Of a stretch of DNA of 64,000 bases, positions 1 through 11,520 are shown in pieces. The notes beneath the pieces were generated by a model. It was not told where the DNA came from, made no database searches, and saw only the letters and a list, made by a program, of their open reading frames with translations. This stretch comes from Paragonimus westermani. Taxonomy: Eukaryota; Platyhelminthes; Trematoda; Plagiorchiida; Troglotrematidae. The DNA lies in the NCBI GenBank assembly GCA_008508345.1, contig QNGE01000117.1, positions 58,923-122,922 of the forward strand, read 5' to 3'. Both the position numbers and the translations under genes were made by a program. Each line of letters opens with the position of its first letter. Position 1 is the stretch's first letter.

Positions 1-960
1 TCCTAGGACAAGTAAACCCCCTTTATCCGCCATCTCCTGCTTATGCGCGATGGATGAATTAGACGGCAGCAAGATGCTCAGGTCTTTTTTCAGATCAATT
101 TTCATTATATCTGCAATGCTGAACGCACTAAGGATCACGAAGGCGTTGTCAGAATCTCCACCAAGTGACATGTGGGTACACTTGCTGTCACATAGTTGGT
201 GACGCACATCATCTGAGCTGTACTTAATTATGTCAGGATTCATCTGTAGTGCACTGGGATGAGTGGTATTCCATATTTTTAAGTCGTCTGTGAATAAGAG
301 GGCGTTGCTGGAACTATTGTTCGGAAGGTCGTTGATGTAAACGGGGAATAACAAAGAACCTAGCATTTATCCTTTAGGAACTTCCGAACAAATGAAAGAA
401 GGAGACGAAAGGTCTGATCCGGTCTTAACCCTACAAGTTCTATTATCAAGAAAAGAGGCAATCCAGCGAAGAATCTCCCGTTGAGTACCGTAGGATTCCA
501 GTTTGTGTTTCAGGGGGCCGTGTGGGACACGGTCAAAAGCCTTGAGGGCATCAAGGGAGATAGCATCTGAGATGAGGCCGTTGTTTTTGACCTCCGTCAG
601 ACTATCCATAGAAGAAAGCATACTTGTTATGCACGATCGGTTAGGAAGGAAGCCATACTTAGTGAAAGAGAAAAGATTAATCGATAAAAAGTGTTTGAGG
701 ATGGCGGGCTTTATTAGGCGCTCCGTCAATTTGCACGGACTGCTAGTAAGACTGATTGGCTAATAGCTAACCGAGGAGTACCGATCACCCACTTCAAATA
801 TGGGTATGATCGCGCTTCTTCCCATGCGCTAGGGAGAACGCTAGCCTGGAGTGTTTGTGTGAACAGCTTGTAATGGGGTCCTGCCAGACTAGGGGCTGCT
901 TCCTTGAGTATTCCAGGGTGGGTCATGTCAGGACCCAATCGATAACCACGCAATTAGGAC
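1..960 (-). pseudogene. CR1-like LINE, reverse transcriptase fragment (copy A)
   Basis: Broken piece of a non-LTR retrotransposon pol, read right to left. The pieces are in the order of a LINE RT: the GPDxxHPxILKE-like segment with KLFTQTLQASVLPSAW (about 953-800), then YGFLPNRSC (about 655), the motif-A region DALKAFDRVPH (about 560-530), SFLDNRTCRVKTGSDLSSPS (about 465-400), then YINDLP and the active-site region FTDDLKIW (normally FADD). Downstream, MSLGGDSDNAF and KIDLKKDL belong to the RT C-terminal part. The chain changes frame near 726 and has a TAA stop between PKG and MLGSLLF near 370. No endonuclease domain or intact ORF remains. A tract of about 397 bp is almost identical to copy B on the other strand. 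A dead element; the CR1-like assignment rests on remembered motifs. Confidence 0.8.
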
Positions 961-3900
961 TTCCGATACAGGTCGGGACTTATGATCTTATTTAACTTAA
1001 TAAGCGATATTTTAGATAACTGGTGATTAGTCGCGGATTTGGTTTATTTTCAAGATGAGCATCACCCGCAATTGATTGCAGCCTGCGCGTTCAGATAGAC
1101 TTTGCAGCTAGCCTCTTGTTCTGGCCCTGCCAGCTTTGTCCTTAATTTAGTGAACTGCCTGGATTAATGGGGCTGTAACGCGTCCGCTCACTTTTGGTTC
1201 TCTTACTGAAACCAACCTTTCCAGGAACCACTTACCCCCTTCTCTTCCCCATCCACATAGACAATTATCACATTTGAGACACCGTCCTGTTAATGTACTG
1301 AAAATAAATGTTGGCAGGTTGCATTAGTTGTATCACGCCAACACCGAAAACTCGCTTGTACCATTTTACAAATCATTAGGACATCCATATTTGGATTATT
1401 CATATATCTACTCCCCGTCAGCACATGTGTGCTTTAGGTGTAGATCGAGTGTCATCTAAGTGTTGCGATGGGGCGGTTGCGGCACTCATTTGGCAATCAA
1501 AACTGCACTCAAGCTCCACCGAAACTACGAGTGCGATCATTCGTTTCACCTATCCAACTCTACCTTACTCGTCCAACCATTGGCCCTGTCGCGCGAAACG
1601 CCAGTGGTTCAAGATCTCTGTTGAAAGTGTAATACTCGAAGCAGAAGTAATTCAACCGTACTGCAAAAGTCCATTAAACAATTGTGATCAATTACACCGG
1701 GTGTTTCATTCATCCTTCACCTTCGTTTAAAACGCCTCCAGCGGCTTTGGCTTGCGATGGACGGTGTCTTATTTCCTAATCCACCGCCGAATCTGCCATT
1801 TAACGCGGTAGCGCCTATCTCCAGAACAGGACTCAATGGTCAATTACTGAGCGAAAATTTATATTGTAAGTAATGCAAGTTTAGAGTTGAATTGAAAAAG
1901 AAGTCTGTCGGTTATCAGGAAAGATACGATGATACACCAACTGCAGTGACAAGAAAAGGAGACTTACACTTCGCAATCCTGTCCATACATCAGACCTGGA
2001 TTACACGTTTGATCACCGGTGATCGTGCAGCTTCTCTAAGGATCCTGGCTACAACCGTGTCTTCTTCACATATGATTCTGCGTAAGTTTATCACAAGAAA
2101 CCCGATAAAAACCCGGTGTCGCTTTCCTCGTCGTGCAGCCAATTACGCGCAACAAATGCTTGCTCCTTTCGTAACAACTCATTTAGTATTCTATTCTCCA
2201 GGATCGTTTAACCTGTGCCTTTTCGAGGGCTTGAAGTTTCCACACACTTCTCGCCTGGCACGCTTTTAAACGCCGTTAAGTAAGTTGGAGTCCACTTCGA
2301 GCTTTCTTCCTATTGACTGCTGCCGTTGGTCCCAGGTAAGGCTAGAAATAACTGCTCATCACATTTCCAAACATTGCTGGAAATATACGGTTTGTTTCCG
2401 ATGCTTAACGGGTTCTTTCGGTTTGATGCTTGTTGAAATTACGTTTCGACTGTTATTCAGGAAAAACCTTTTAAATTGTCGGTGGATGAGGGTCGTGCGC
2501 ATACCCTTTTGTGCGCTACGTACGACAAAATTTACGCCCTCGTCGACTCTCATTCTTTTGCATGGCCAGTTACAGAACCAAGCCCACTGTTACGGACTTT
2601 TCATATGATATAAGTAGTTTTTCCTACAGATAATGGTAAGTTGTTAAATGTTGATTGAAATCCACAGACCTCTGGCTGCACCCGGCGTCCGTAAACACAA
2701 TCCCGTAGTGAGGAATTCCATAAACGGCATCCGTCCACAAAACACTACCTAAACCGGTTGAATGAATGGATGTGTTAGGAACTCCACGGAAGGAGAGGAT
2801 TGGGACCCATCAAACAACACGGCAAACTACGGCACAGCCCAAACATATCGATGGACCGAAAATCTCTGCGCAGGATTTTACTTAATCGTTGTTTTTGAAT
2901 CACTGCAGCTGTTCTTATTTTGTTTAGTGTTTCATTTCTTGAAAGCGTTCACGTCGGCTGTTGAAACCTTCTTTGTCTCAATATTTCAAACGGGCGAAGA
3001 AAAATTATGCAAAGTGTAACATGCAGTCGGAACTGACAAGCGCAGACGGATTGAATTTGGATTGTGCAACAGAGTGGGCTGTTGTGATGTTGACGCCCAA
3101 AGTTGGTTCACAATTGTAATGAACAATCAGCGTAGAAACGCCTAAGTTGCATCTGGTAACGAAAATTTAAAAAATATTGCTATTGCTTCAATCAGAAAGA
3201 TTACTGGCAGGATACAATGGAATTCAGTGCTACTAAACTCCCGAAACGCAGTTGATTTGAAATAGGGTTCAAATTTCCTAGCTGTCACTGTCTACCCATA
3301 CTTTCGCCTTATTGGTGTCATGCGCACCAAAACTCACACATAATTATTGTTATTCGTTATCGAATAGCACTCATTTGCTACGTACTGAACTAGTTGGGCT
3401 AAATATTACCTGTTTCCTCCATTCTGTCTCGATTGTTTTCTGAATTACTGAAAACCAATTATTATATAATGTATTTTGCTTGTTTCTATCAACAGCGATA
3501 CCTGTTGGATCTAGCAGCACTGGGACTCAGCGGACACTGACTGATTAAGTGAGCACCTGTGGCCAGTACGGGTGCAAAACTTTCGTACAAATCGGTATGC
3601 AGTGCTACCAGTGTGAAAATTGATATCACTCCAAACGCACTGGCCTCAACAAACACCAATACTGGCGGCTTAACTACTCATCTCTCAGTTTTAACTGCAA
3701 GAGCTGCAGGTTTGACGAAGGCTAATGCTCCGCTTTGTTGCTGATTGGTCGCGCACGCACCACGACGAGCGAAGGAACGCAGAGAACTTGCAACCGCAAA
3801 TGCGAGACTCTTCCTAACGCTGTATCTCCTTCCATTTCTTCTATCGGGAGTAGGATGATGGAATACCAACGGACTCTACGGGGAAAGAAGTCGGAACTGC

Positions 3901-4950
3901 ATTCTCTAATTGAGTATATAGTGCTGGCCATCCCTGGTGTTGTAATCACTAAAGAGGCGTTTGCTCTGTCGACTACACACACACAGGAGGCTGCAGTAAA
4001 AAGGAAAAGGAAAATTCTCGCGGGAATCAAAGTTGTTTTGTAGCCGCTTCCTCTCAGCCTCCTCTACAACCGAGTCGGCCAAATCAGTCATTCTCCCCGG
4101 ACGTCACAAACCTCGTAATCGTGAGCAAGCTGTGCGCCGAAACAACCAAAAAGTCGTTTGACTTTTCGGTAATCTCACCAGTCAAGCTCAGCCCCTGGAC
4201 CGTGGTGGGAAAAACAGTGGGTCAGATGTCGGTCAACACACTCGGGAATCGTGTCGTTTGATGGTCATCGGCAAGAGAGGGCGAGACGCGAGCAGCGGAC
4301 TAATGCAAAGTCACGAATCAGGGCGAACCAAAAGCCCAGACCAAAGATTAAGGCCATAGGCTCTGTTTCTGAAGTATCTACTCAGACTTCAGAGCCTATC
4401 GTAGAAAACAGAGGGGCCGTTTTTGCAGTTATACCAATCATGGACTAGCCAAGCACAGGCACGAGTGTTGAGAGCACTAAAACCACACAGAAATCGTATT
4501 ACGCGCTACCTGTCTCAAAACCCACCATGTGGGCCCGTAGAAAACTCCCTCTTTTAAGAATTCGGGACGGAAGTAGCCTGTTGGGGCCGCCTGCTGTGGC
4601 CCACCCTGACCCATCGCGTAGGATGACCCGGCACACATCGCCCTATATCTAACTCTGCAACCTGTAGACGAAAAAGTTAGGTTTTCCGTACATGAAAACT
4701 TCCAAACACCCTCCCACAAAGTGGAATATAACTAGGACGGAAGGGTCGCAATTCGCGATACCAAGAGCATCCTGTATGGTCGCTGACAAACGCACAGGCG
4801 GTGATGTCGTGCCCACAGCCTAAAAGGAGGCCTGTCAGAACAACTCAGGAGAACGGATCAAGTCCAACCTAACAACCTTCCCGAATTATAGGTCTTCTTT
4901 CCCAAGTTGTTCTTCGCACTCTTCCTGCTATTTTCTTTCTCGAAATTTAA
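961..4950. other. No gene recognised
   Basis: Open frames here are short (at most 125 codons), lie on both strands and show no family motif I recognise. A frame at 4251-4448 is rich in Arg/Lys/Ser; it lies just upstream of a plus-strand LINE endonuclease and might be a remnant of that element's 5' part, but nothing proves it. No tRNA, rRNA or clear tandem repeat was seen. Confidence 0.5.
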
Positions 4951-4959
4951 CGAGGAAAT

Positions 4960-6830
4960 AGTTTCCAAGTGCACGTATACGAACTGTCTGACTGTGTTCG
5001 GTAAATTACTGGGAATCAGAAAGTTAATTCATGGTACTCAATCCCATATTTTTGCTTTCGCGGAGATCTGGATTACAGATGACATCAGTGGCAGTGAACT
5101 GAGTGTATCCGGGTGTTCAGTTTGCCGAGTTGGCTACACCCGAGGGAGAATGTTGGCTCCGCGATTTTCTTTCAGAATTATCTCCTGATGCACACGGTTA
5201 TTGGTGGACTTCACAGTTCTGATAAATGCGACGCACTTCAGTCTCAACTAGCATTGCGTTGTTGAGACTCACTCTTGGTGAGGGTTATTTGTTGTTCTCC
5301 CCCATCCGACTTCTCCAACGGCCACACTCTTCTCGTGAAATTAAACAACTTCGTAGGACTATGAGGCTTCATTCAGCTGTTAACTGTGGGTGACTATGAT
5401 GCACCTATTTTCTTACTAGGACTGTGAAAGCTGATTTTCAACTTACTTATCGACGCTGAAACGATGAAGAACGTGGCAATGATCCGACGCGACATCGTTC
5501 TAGTCAGATTCCCTCTCTGCTCCACCTAGTCATCAGTAAAGAGAGCCACCTGGTGGACAGAGTGTTCATCAAGCCACCACTTGAACAGTGGCCATTCTCT
5601 TCTAACATTAGATCTTATCCGTTACTGGTCAAAACAACCAGAAAGAGGGTCCACTGTCCGGAATTTTGTTCAGGATGATTCTGACGGTCTGGGAAGCTAC
5701 CTAGATAAACTTCTTAAATATGACTGCGTGGGCCAGAACTACCATGCCCTACAAAGCGCAATTCAGAAAGCGGACGACTAATTTATACAGCACAGACTGT
5801 GCACTTTTCATTTTCGGCCGCCCCTTCCGCGTAGAATACGTCGTCTCCCGGATGACAGTTCCATCTGTTTGCGAAGCGCAGGCTCACGGAAAACTCGGAG
5901 GATCTAAGCGCGTTCCACATTGTTCGAATTAAGTACAGGTAGGAAATCCATGAACACATCAGAATTGCACAAACGATTCGTCTCAGAACCCGCGGGAGAA
6001 AATACCTCTCATTGGAGCATATGAGACGACTAAGAACTATTAAAATCCTCACCCTTTCTTTGTAACTGTCCAACAGGGAGACTGTCTGACTCCCCAGTTG
6101 TGGCTGAGTTATTCAGGGAGTAGCACTCGGTAATCTATGACGTTGTATAGTTGAATTGGCATCCTATCCTACCACTATAGGACTTCTGGCAACCACCTCG
6201 TACCGCCGACTCTTCTGTGCTAAATGTTGGAGACCTTATATTCAAGGCTAATTCATATAGTGCAATGGGTCTTGAAAAGATCCACCCCAGCATGGCTTCC
6301 TTCCTAACCGATCATGCATAACAAGTATGCTTTCTTCCATGGATAGTCTGACGGAGGCCAAAAACAACGGCCTCATCTCAGATGCTATCTCCCTTGATGC
6401 CCTCAAGGCTTTTGACCGTGTCCCACACGGCCCCCTGAAACACAAACTGGAATCCTACGGTACTCAACGGGAGATTCTTCGCTGGATTGCCTCTTTTCTT
6501 GATAATAGAACTTGTAGGGTTAAGACCGGATCAGACCTTTCGTCTCCTTCTTTCATTTGTTCGGAAGTTCCTAAAGGATAAATGCTAGGTTCTTTGTTAT
6601 TCCCCGTTTACATCAACGACCTTCCGAACAATAGTTCCAGCAACGCCCTCTTATTCACAGACGACTTAAAAATATGGAATACCACTCACCCCAATGTAGT
6701 ACGGATGAATCTTTCAGTTGGGTCAATAGTTGCAGAAACAGCAGCAGCGCTTCCAGCTTGCTAGAAGTAGGTTATGCATCAAAGCTGACCCCAAAATCTG
6801 AGTCAACATAAGTCTCAACTGGGGACTATT
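4960..6830 (+). pseudogene. CR1-like LINE, endonuclease-linker-RT (copy B)
   Basis: Degenerate plus-strand non-LTR retrotransposon. The apurinic-type endonuclease begins near 4960. AEIWITDDISGSELSVSG (about 5070-5110) matches the TETW-type motif with its Glu kept. LTVGDYDAPIF (5378-5410) matches the GDFNAP motif, and IPSLLHLVISKESHLVDRVF (about 5508-5570) is the conserved C-terminal stretch of the domain. A basic linker follows (about 5690-6130). The RT part starts abruptly near 6260 with PPQHGFLPNRSC, then DALKAFDRVPH (about 6395-6427), a TAA stop after PKG at 6579-6581, and YINDLP...FTDDLKIW (6612-6678). Similarity fades after about 6720. The amino-terminal RT fingers appear deleted between linker and GFLPNRSC. 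Non-functional. Confidence 0.75.
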
Positions 6831-6839
6831 GTCCCTGGG

Positions 6840-8240
6840 AAGATCAACCTTTTCGAACACACTCACGTCAGGAACAGCTGCTCTCATCTTTTTGTGTGCC
6901 TAACCACTTGCGGCGCTAAGCAGATCTAAAGGCTTGAACCCCAGTGTTAGTACAGACCGTCATTCTTCTTCCCAACTTCCGATCCTTCTACCCCGAAAAT
7001 ATTCCGTTAATAAGTATTTCATTTCAGAGTTGTATAGCTCCATGTGTCCGTTGTGGTCATATTTTGCATCCAAGAAGATTCATGCTTGGCTAGCTCCAAT
7101 GATTTTTTCATCGGATGGATCGGGATCATTTCTCAGTAGGTTCTCTTCCAATTTAAAATATCACCCAAATACCTGCAAATCACCCTTCAGTGGCTCAGCG
7201 ATCGGAGTCGCCTCAAAAGAGGTCAACCTTAGGTCAACAAAGATAGACGAATCGTTCCATTGGGGCGCTCACATACGCTCAAGCTGTGAGGACAGGACCA
7301 CTCCTCCAAGACTGCATGAGAAACTCTGCCTCCGTGCGCGCAGTCTCCCTAACTAGTGAGACTGATTTCGCAAGCTTTTATTCGTGCTCTACTGTCTCTT
7401 TTTTGTACCCAGCCGGATGTCCACCAACTGCGTGTACACTAACTGGTTGAGGTTTTCAAATAAACTACCAGATTTTGCCTTTAAAAAGACCTGACTATCC
7501 GTGAGTACCAATGACAAACGACTGCACGTCCATGGACACCCTCTATGACGAACAGACACCTTTCATGGATGCACGGAAGGCGATGCGTTCCTCTCAGGTC
7601 GGGGACTTTTGGTGGCGACTCTGATAAGGGAATTAACCTCCCAGAGGAACGTGACGCACTCTTACTCGAAATTCAGCTTCGTATTTGTGACATGCTTCCT
7701 GTCAGTGTTAGCTACCGTTCGCTGTCATGCAGAGCATTCGACGACAAGTCCAGTCTCGCTGTCCCAGGCTGTCTCGTCTGCACAGTTTATTTCCCATCTT
7801 ACCATGGGAGACACCGTATGACGAACAGGCTCCTTTTCAGTGATTAATCATAAAGCTGAATACGTCCATTTATATGTCATAATTTTCAGGGTAACCGATG
7901 AAGGGTCAAACGGGGAAAGGGCGGCTGATGACGTCAGTCAAATCAATTTCAAACTGTACCCACTTAAACGATGGTATCGACGGGATAAGAAGGTGGAAGG
8001 TTGACCAAGACATATCCGAAACCTAAACAGAACGCTTCTGAACGTAAATTGTTGGTCTGGACGGGCGGATTTCCACAGCGTACACTGCTGGGCAGAATCC
8101 CACAAACCCTTCTCACGATTGGACGACATTAACTCCGTAGCTTGGGCGAAATGCCTCTACCGAAATGACCGATGGACACAGGTGCGGTAGCGCAACGTTG
8201 TTGGCTGACTTCTTTACTCCAATGTTAGTTTAGGCTGGGT
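6840..8240. other. No gene recognised; one short imperfect direct repeat
   Basis: Frames up to 140 codons (6934-7356 plus) have no recognisable domain. A stretch of about 40 bp near 7531-7572 recurs imperfectly near 7800-7842; both contain ATGACGAACAG followed by a CCTTTTCA/CCTTTCA-like segment. It may be a relic duplication. Nothing else is supported. Confidence 0.4.
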
Positions 8241-8249
8241 GGTGTCCAC

Positions 8250-9400
8250 GGGCCTGTCCAGTTAAACACCTGATAACGTGATCAAAATAATCGGTTCCAA
8301 AGGAATAAGTGAATGAGTATACGCGGAACAGGGCTACGGTAGCAGGCAACTCATATTTTAAGCGTGGGAATAAACCGGACTGGGCTTACTATGGGTAAGT
8401 AATATGACGGCACAAGATGTTTGTGTTTGTGAGCTTGCACATGATAGCCCTCACTAACATATCGTCCTCCGGGGGTAGTCCGATGTGTGCAGTCTTGTTA
8501 TCCACTAAATGCGACTGGTCTCTTTCATCCCACTGTCGCAGTTCTCTGTTTGTGAACCTTTACCGGTGGTCTTTTTGTGTGAACATTGTATGTACGAGTG
8601 CCAATTTATCAGCAATGGCATTATCTGTAAAAATTCATAAGGTTGTGTCCGTCGAACAGTTAATCAGATTTCTTTTCAGGAAGAGTTGTGCGAAGCTACT
8701 GAAATAAATGCACTGTAGACTCCAAGTGTCATTTTTGTGTATCATGTGCTGAATTGAACCGTCAGCGCGGCTGCGTGAACATTCATCCGAAAATACTCCT
8801 TCGCTATTCATCTCGGTCACCAGCAAAAACTGCATATACTGGTTTACGGCTTTAAATCTATGCAATATTTCTATCGGATTTATGTTATCATCGGGTACGC
8901 AAATGATGTCATCAGTACGCCTCATAAAAGTTGCAATGGCTTACAGCTGAACTCGGCCAGTCGTTTTTTCATTTCCTCTACGAAAGTACCCGCAAACGGT
9001 GGTCCCAAAGACAATCGCATTACGACATCGTCCTTTTTCAGTAAATTCTTTCGTTGAACTCGAGCTTTCCTCGCAGGTGCGTAGATGATGTGTGCTTGAG
9101 TTCGGTCGATAATACCTGAACACCTGTGTTACCATCCTATCTGTGGTGGTTGGTGCTCTATCTGCTTCTTGTTGTAGTTGGTTCATTACATTGCAATACA
9201 TTTCGCTGGAAACATAAATACTTGATATGCTCGATTTAGCGTGCCATCACTACTAGGTCGAAACTAGCTCCGAGGTTGAGCCACATCGATTACTTCACTT
9301 CTGTGTTTCTGGAGACATCACAAAACCTGTGGTCTCCTTAGCGGGACGTTGTTAAATAAGGATGTGATGCTAAGGGAACATCGATCGCTCAGCTGAATTG
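8250..9400 (-). pseudogene. Penelope-like element reverse transcriptase remnant
   Basis: Minus-strand remains of a Penelope-like retroelement. In order from the right: LFNNVPLR (about 9361-9336), matching the PLE motif-A neighbourhood LFTNVP but with the preceding catalytic Asp position changed; KKDDVVMRLSLGPPFAGTFVEEM (about 9040-8965, here interrupted relative to the family's QKDGVAMGSPLGP-type motif); TDDIICVPDD (about 8920-8890), the YVDD region with Tyr-Val replaced; then HRFKAVNQYMQF and KRNLINCSTD (about 8860-8640), typical of the PLE thumb. Weak similarity to the post-RT linker continues toward 8300. The GIY-YIG endonuclease that ends canonical PLEs is not convincingly visible. Several stops and frame changes occur. 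A dead copy. Confidence 0.65.
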
Positions 9401-10200
9401 GTATGGTGAATTGCATAAGGACTTCCAAATCACTTATTCGGTCTGTTAGGTTTTATCTTTCTCGTTATCAATTTTCTAAAACTTGGTCAGGTCTCCTAAC
9501 ATACTGTTCGGTTTATTAATATTGTGGGTACCTTCAACATACATAAACTCGGCTGGGTGGCAGTGTTGGTCTATGGGGAAGCCTGGACACAAGGTGTCAA
9601 TCAACCTACAAGGCACCATCCAGGACAGACGCATTTCTTGTTTATTTCAGTTGCCAGGAGTGTAGCTCACACGGTGCAACCAGTAGTCATCAAACGATCA
9701 CTGTGCACAGTGGCCATATGCCACTGTTTTTTACTTTTGGGTTACCGGTTTCAGGAAGCTGTTGCTGAAATTCATTCTGAAATTTCCAGACAGCAAAAAT
9801 CAGTGCGCTGGGGACACTCTTAAGCATAGTCAGCCTCGAATTTGACTCAGCGAACTTCAAGTGTCACTTTTAAATTCGCCACTAATGAATCTGATGAGGC
9901 ATTCGTTCTCAACAGACTGCAAAGGTCATCCTCTCGTTCGCCCTCTCTGGCGAACACGTGTTACCTTTCAGACACGCCCTGTTGTCTAATCTCCAAACAG
10001 AAGCTAGCGAGCAAGACGTAGAATGTGGAAGCATTTTTATGTGTTTGAAACAGGTAAAAACAATGAAACCGCCAACAGACCCGCCGGTTACAAGAAAACT
10101 TTGCTGATGGTCCCAAAAAATCCGAACCAATCTCTCAGCACTTCCTGTGCGGCTATCCGACGCAGAAACTTCGCCAAACCCCTAAGTTTCCCAGATGATG

Positions 10201-10251
<51 letters not shown>

Positions 10252-11400
10252 GTATATTTCTCAACCCATTCGTGAGAAACACGCTCGGATAAGCGTGATC
10301 AGTACACACATTTCAACGTGAACTACATAACGTACACATAATTGTTAATTGTACAAGACACCAATTATGGAAATAGAGTAATAAAACGGACAAAATAATG
10401 AAGGAACACTCTAGTTTATGAAGAGGCAGATGGCTCACTTGCTTCCGAAACAAAAGTTCTCAAGATTTTCAATATTCGATAAAAAATGTTAAGTTGTTAC
10501 ATCAATTGTTGCTTCACAAGGCTAACGTAGGTCTTATGTTCAAGGTCATGCCAGAAAAAGGATTTTTCAGGATGGAGAAAATGAATAGTCGAAGAATTTC
10601 GCCATTAGTTGATATGGATGGCTTCGGAAAAATACGTAGAAATTTTTGGGAAGATGAGGGAAGATAGGTGGGTACCAATTTTTCCGGAGAACTGGACGAT
10701 CTTCTGGACTGGACTCCGTTATTTCCTCAAATCGACGGAATTTCACGAATTGCCCAACCAGTACAGGATTTTGATTCTCCGAACGTTGTGGAATGTTGTC
10801 TCGCATTGGAATTTACCGTAGAATCAAGAATGAAAGGCAAAATTACGTGATAAGCAGAAGAACGTAAAATGGTCATGTGAAGTATGACGAATGATGGAGT
10901 CTGACATTTTCTGGCTAAATCCTTTATATAACATTTACAATTTTGTGCTAATTAGTAAAATATATATCTCTAACAAATAATTGTTGTCGTATAACGCGAA
11001 AAGTGACCAATTCACAGATTATCCTAGTATATGACTACAGCCGAATTCCGATATCGATTTAGTATGTCCGGCCGTTGTGTAGAATGGGAAGATGTTTAGC
11101 AACACGGAAAGATTATCAGGTTGTCTGTAGAATAGGAAGAGGCACGTATTTATATGTAATCATATGAGGCGAACAGGTTAAGTTATATATATTCTCTAAA
11201 CCGTTTTAACTTGCACAGCTATTGCGTAGTGGTTAATAGCTATACAGAGCTGATAATCGTTGAGTATGGAGTAAGAGTACCGGGATGGTTTGGTTACTAC
11301 TAACGGGGATGTTTAAGATGCCATATGTAGTTTTGCTATGCAGCTGCAATTTTTCGACAAAGCTGTGTACAAGATCTATCCTGCTGGAGAAATGATAAGT
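9401..11400. other. No gene recognised; contains a trinucleotide microsatellite
   Basis: Between the Penelope remnant and the LINE at 11521 there is no coding signal I can defend. The poly-Leu or poly-Asn frames near 10023-10309 are products of the TAA/ATT microsatellite, not proteins. The stretch after about 10900 is AT-rich. Confidence 0.5.
10198..10251. repeat. (TAA)n/(ATA)n microsatellite
   Basis: After GATGATG, an uninterrupted run of about 17-18 ATA/TAA trinucleotides. Perfect trinucleotide repeats of this length are usually polymorphic between individuals. It does not end a recognisable LINE here. Confidence 0.95.
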
Positions 11401-11520
11401 TTCGAAATGAGGAATTTCTCAAATGGCTAAATTGATAGCTTTGATCGGTTCGAAGTGTGTGTGGCGTTACATCCTGTGGTATAGATTCACCCTCCGTTAT
11501 TATTAGATTAGATCTGATGG

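Noticed and set aside
10023..10309. Poly-Asn (plus) and poly-Leu (minus) ORFs
   Set aside because: They are translations of the TAA microsatellite and have no other coding features.
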